Of a stretch of 64,000 bases of DNA, positions 62,898-64,000 are shown piece after piece. The translations under genes and the position numbers were made by a program. Origin of the DNA: Psychrobacter sp. 5A.1 (GTDB lineage: Bacteria; Pseudomonadota; Gammaproteobacteria; Pseudomonadales; Moraxellaceae). Each line of letters opens with the position of its first letter. Position 1 is the first letter of the stretch. The notes under the pieces were generated by a model. It saw only the letters and a program-made list of their open reading frames with translations. It was not told where the DNA came from and ran no database searches. The DNA is taken from NCBI RefSeq assembly GCF_030407455.1, contig NZ_JASDDJ010000011.1, forward strand, positions 1 to 64,000, in the 5' to 3' direction.

Positions 62898-63605
62898 TTT
62901 TTATTCTCCACTTGTATCCCAAAAAATAAAATGAAACGCCTACTCAATAGCGTAATTAATAAATTGGGTTTATGACCTATCTATATGTATATTCATAGCA
63001 TTGGCAATAACTATAAAGTCAGCCTCTTGTACTTCAAATAATCCGCGTCGAAATGAATAACCCCAATACTTTTTATCTTTGATGAAGTTAAGCGACTCAA
63101 ACGTTACTTAAGTGCATTGAGAACTTAACCATCGAAAATTAATACATTCTGCAATATCACTCTCACTCACTCGCTATTTAGCTATCTGTAGCCATGCTTA
63201 AGATTTGCACAGAACAGTACTATGACCCTAATTTTTATATTCTGTGCGAGTACAGGAGCATGGATTTTATTGAAAACCCTCTCAACTGCTTACCCAATGG
63301 ACTGTCTGTACCAAAATGACGTTTAATTATCTAGAAAAATAACTGGCAAAAATGGTGTGTAGGCCAACAGTGACATGGCTCACCCACTATTTTGACCATT
63401 ATGCTATAATCATCCCCAAGTGAACCTTGGGAATGATTGTGTATGAAAAGCCATTATTTAAAAGGGTTTATAGATTATATTTACAAATACTAGTGTCCAT
63501 ATCAGTGTCCTATAGCTCTCTATGTTTGTAGATAAGAGACTTCTCATGAGTTATAAACCCTGAATCTACCATTCACCTTACTTACTATATTTACGGATAC
63601 ACATC
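62898..63605. other. Long intergenic region before the integrase
   Basis: AT-rich, without a recognisable gene. Visible signals are an extended -10 promoter, TGCTATAAT at 63402-63410, and a 13-bp hairpin (63408-63438). A short frame of about 33 codons from ATG 63433 runs through the region, with no known homology. AGTGTCC is directly repeated around 63492. As the flank of an integrase gene this stretch is a candidate attachment site, but I could not match it to a tRNA. Confidence 0.4.
63402..63438 (+). promoter_or_regulatory. Extended -10 promoter overlapped by a hairpin
   Basis: TGCTATAAT is directly followed by arms AATCATCCCCAAG and CTTGGGAATGATT (one mismatch) around TGAAC. The dyad overlaps the -10 and the first transcribed bases, so it could act as an operator or attenuator upstream of the integrase. 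Confidence 0.55.
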
Positions 63606-64000
63606 ATGGCTGTCGACAATGCAAATGACATCAACAAACTTGAATGCCGAGATAAAGACTATTCGGTCAGCATCTCAGGTGTGGCAGGTCTAAGTCTTCG
63701 TATTTATCCAAATGGCAAAAAGGAGTACTACCTGCGTTATTCTCATCCGCACATCGATGGAAAACGCCCTAGGATGATGTTGGGTAAAATTGAAGACATC
63801 AGTCTGCATGAGGTTAAGTATAAGGCAGAGACCATCCTTAATACGGTCGCAAAAGGCTCTGACCCCAAAGCCATCCAGCAAAAAGAGCAAACCAATAAAT
63901 ATGCTCATCTAAAAAACGCACCGTTTTCTGAGATTGCAAAAGCGTGGCGAGATCACAAAACATCAGGTCGCAATCAAGGAAAATCTAAAAAACCGTCATT
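63606..64000 (+). CDS. Tyrosine integrase, N-terminal part (cut by window end)
   Basis: The reading frame from ATG 63606 runs off the window. Its first 100 residues carry the DUF4102 (Arm-DNA-bind_3) domain of P4-type integrases: SGVAGLSLRIYPNGKKEYYLRYSHPHIDGKRPRMMLGKIEDISLHEVKYKAETILNTVAKGSDPKAIQQ. The core-binding domain begins near FSEIAKAWRDHKTSG. The catalytic R-H-R-Y part lies outside the window. It marks the edge of an integrative element to the right. Confidence 0.88.
   Translation, partial: MAVDNANDINKLECRDKDYSVSISGVAGLSLRIYPNGKKEYYLRYSHPHIDGKRPRMMLGKIEDISLHEVKYKAETILNTVAKGSDPKAIQQKEQTNKYAHLKNAPFSEIAKAWRDHKTSGRNQGKSKKPS

Noticed and set aside
63433-63531. Short frame of about 33 codons before the integrase
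   Set aside because: Sits in an AT-rich untranslated-looking stretch, no homology, no codon preference; kept only as a remark.

Overview
The window looks like a chromosomal segment of a gammaproteobacterium of the Moraxellaceae, most likely Psychrobacter. I infer this from the gene types, from the moderately AT-rich base composition, and above all from many copies of short palindromic elements with AGGGCGTGTC ends. No rRNA or tRNA gene was recognised.

Layout. (1) 1-14700 is mainly a sulfate assimilation island. After a T4 Rnl1-like RNA ligase that is cut by the window edge come siroheme synthase (cysG), a DUF817 membrane protein, and a leftward operon cysI-DUF934-cysH. Divergent from that operon is ATP sulfurylase (sat), followed by two tandem paralogous sulfate-binding lipoproteins and the transporter genes cysT-cysW-cysA. 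Siroheme is the cofactor of CysI, so uptake, activation and reduction of sulfate lie together. (2) 14800-17300 is an iron and redox block: an ArsR-type regulator, a near-consensus Fur box, bfd, and two bacterioferritin subunits with complementary active sites. (3) 17370-27710 holds housekeeping and stress genes: a DHA2 MFS exporter, a YghU-type GST, a DUF1176 protein, an RGG-tailed DEAD-box helicase with a long leader, a DUF819 permease and a short UvrA-like ATPase.

(4) 27995-43670 is the most striking region. Four leftward genes form one tight operon: a BRCT/helical-repeat protein (1134 aa), a giant WD40 plus HEAT/ARM protein (2659 aa), a SWIM zinc-finger protein (751 aa), and last a retron-type reverse transcriptase (479 aa) with NAxxH, YADD and VTG motifs. 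Immediately upstream, on the opposite strand, lies a structured non-coding locus. It has paired a1/a2 arms, a TTAGC branch-point motif, two msr-like stem-loops, a 29-bp msd-like hairpin and a terminator. I read it as the retron msr-msd RNA, placed about 14 kb from its RT and transcribed divergently. The set resembles what I recall as type XIII retrons (RT, ARM, WHSWIM), extended by a BRCT protein.

(5) 43700-64000 is accessory-like: an SGNH esterase lipoprotein, a TetR-controlled flavoprotein monooxygenase/DUF2855 pair, an M28 peptidase autotransporter, an MtfA-like peptidase, two differently broken RhuM-Fic remnants, several unknown secreted proteins, a TetR/HPP pair with twin operators, a CadR-like MerR/P-type ATPase pair with a textbook 19-bp-spacer promoter, a truncated MocR remnant, an SDR/LysR pair, and the start of a DUF4102 tyrosine integrase running off the end, which suggests a genomic island begins there.

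At least three complete 174-bp miniature elements and many decayed copies are scattered between genes, with one chimeric junction to a second element family.
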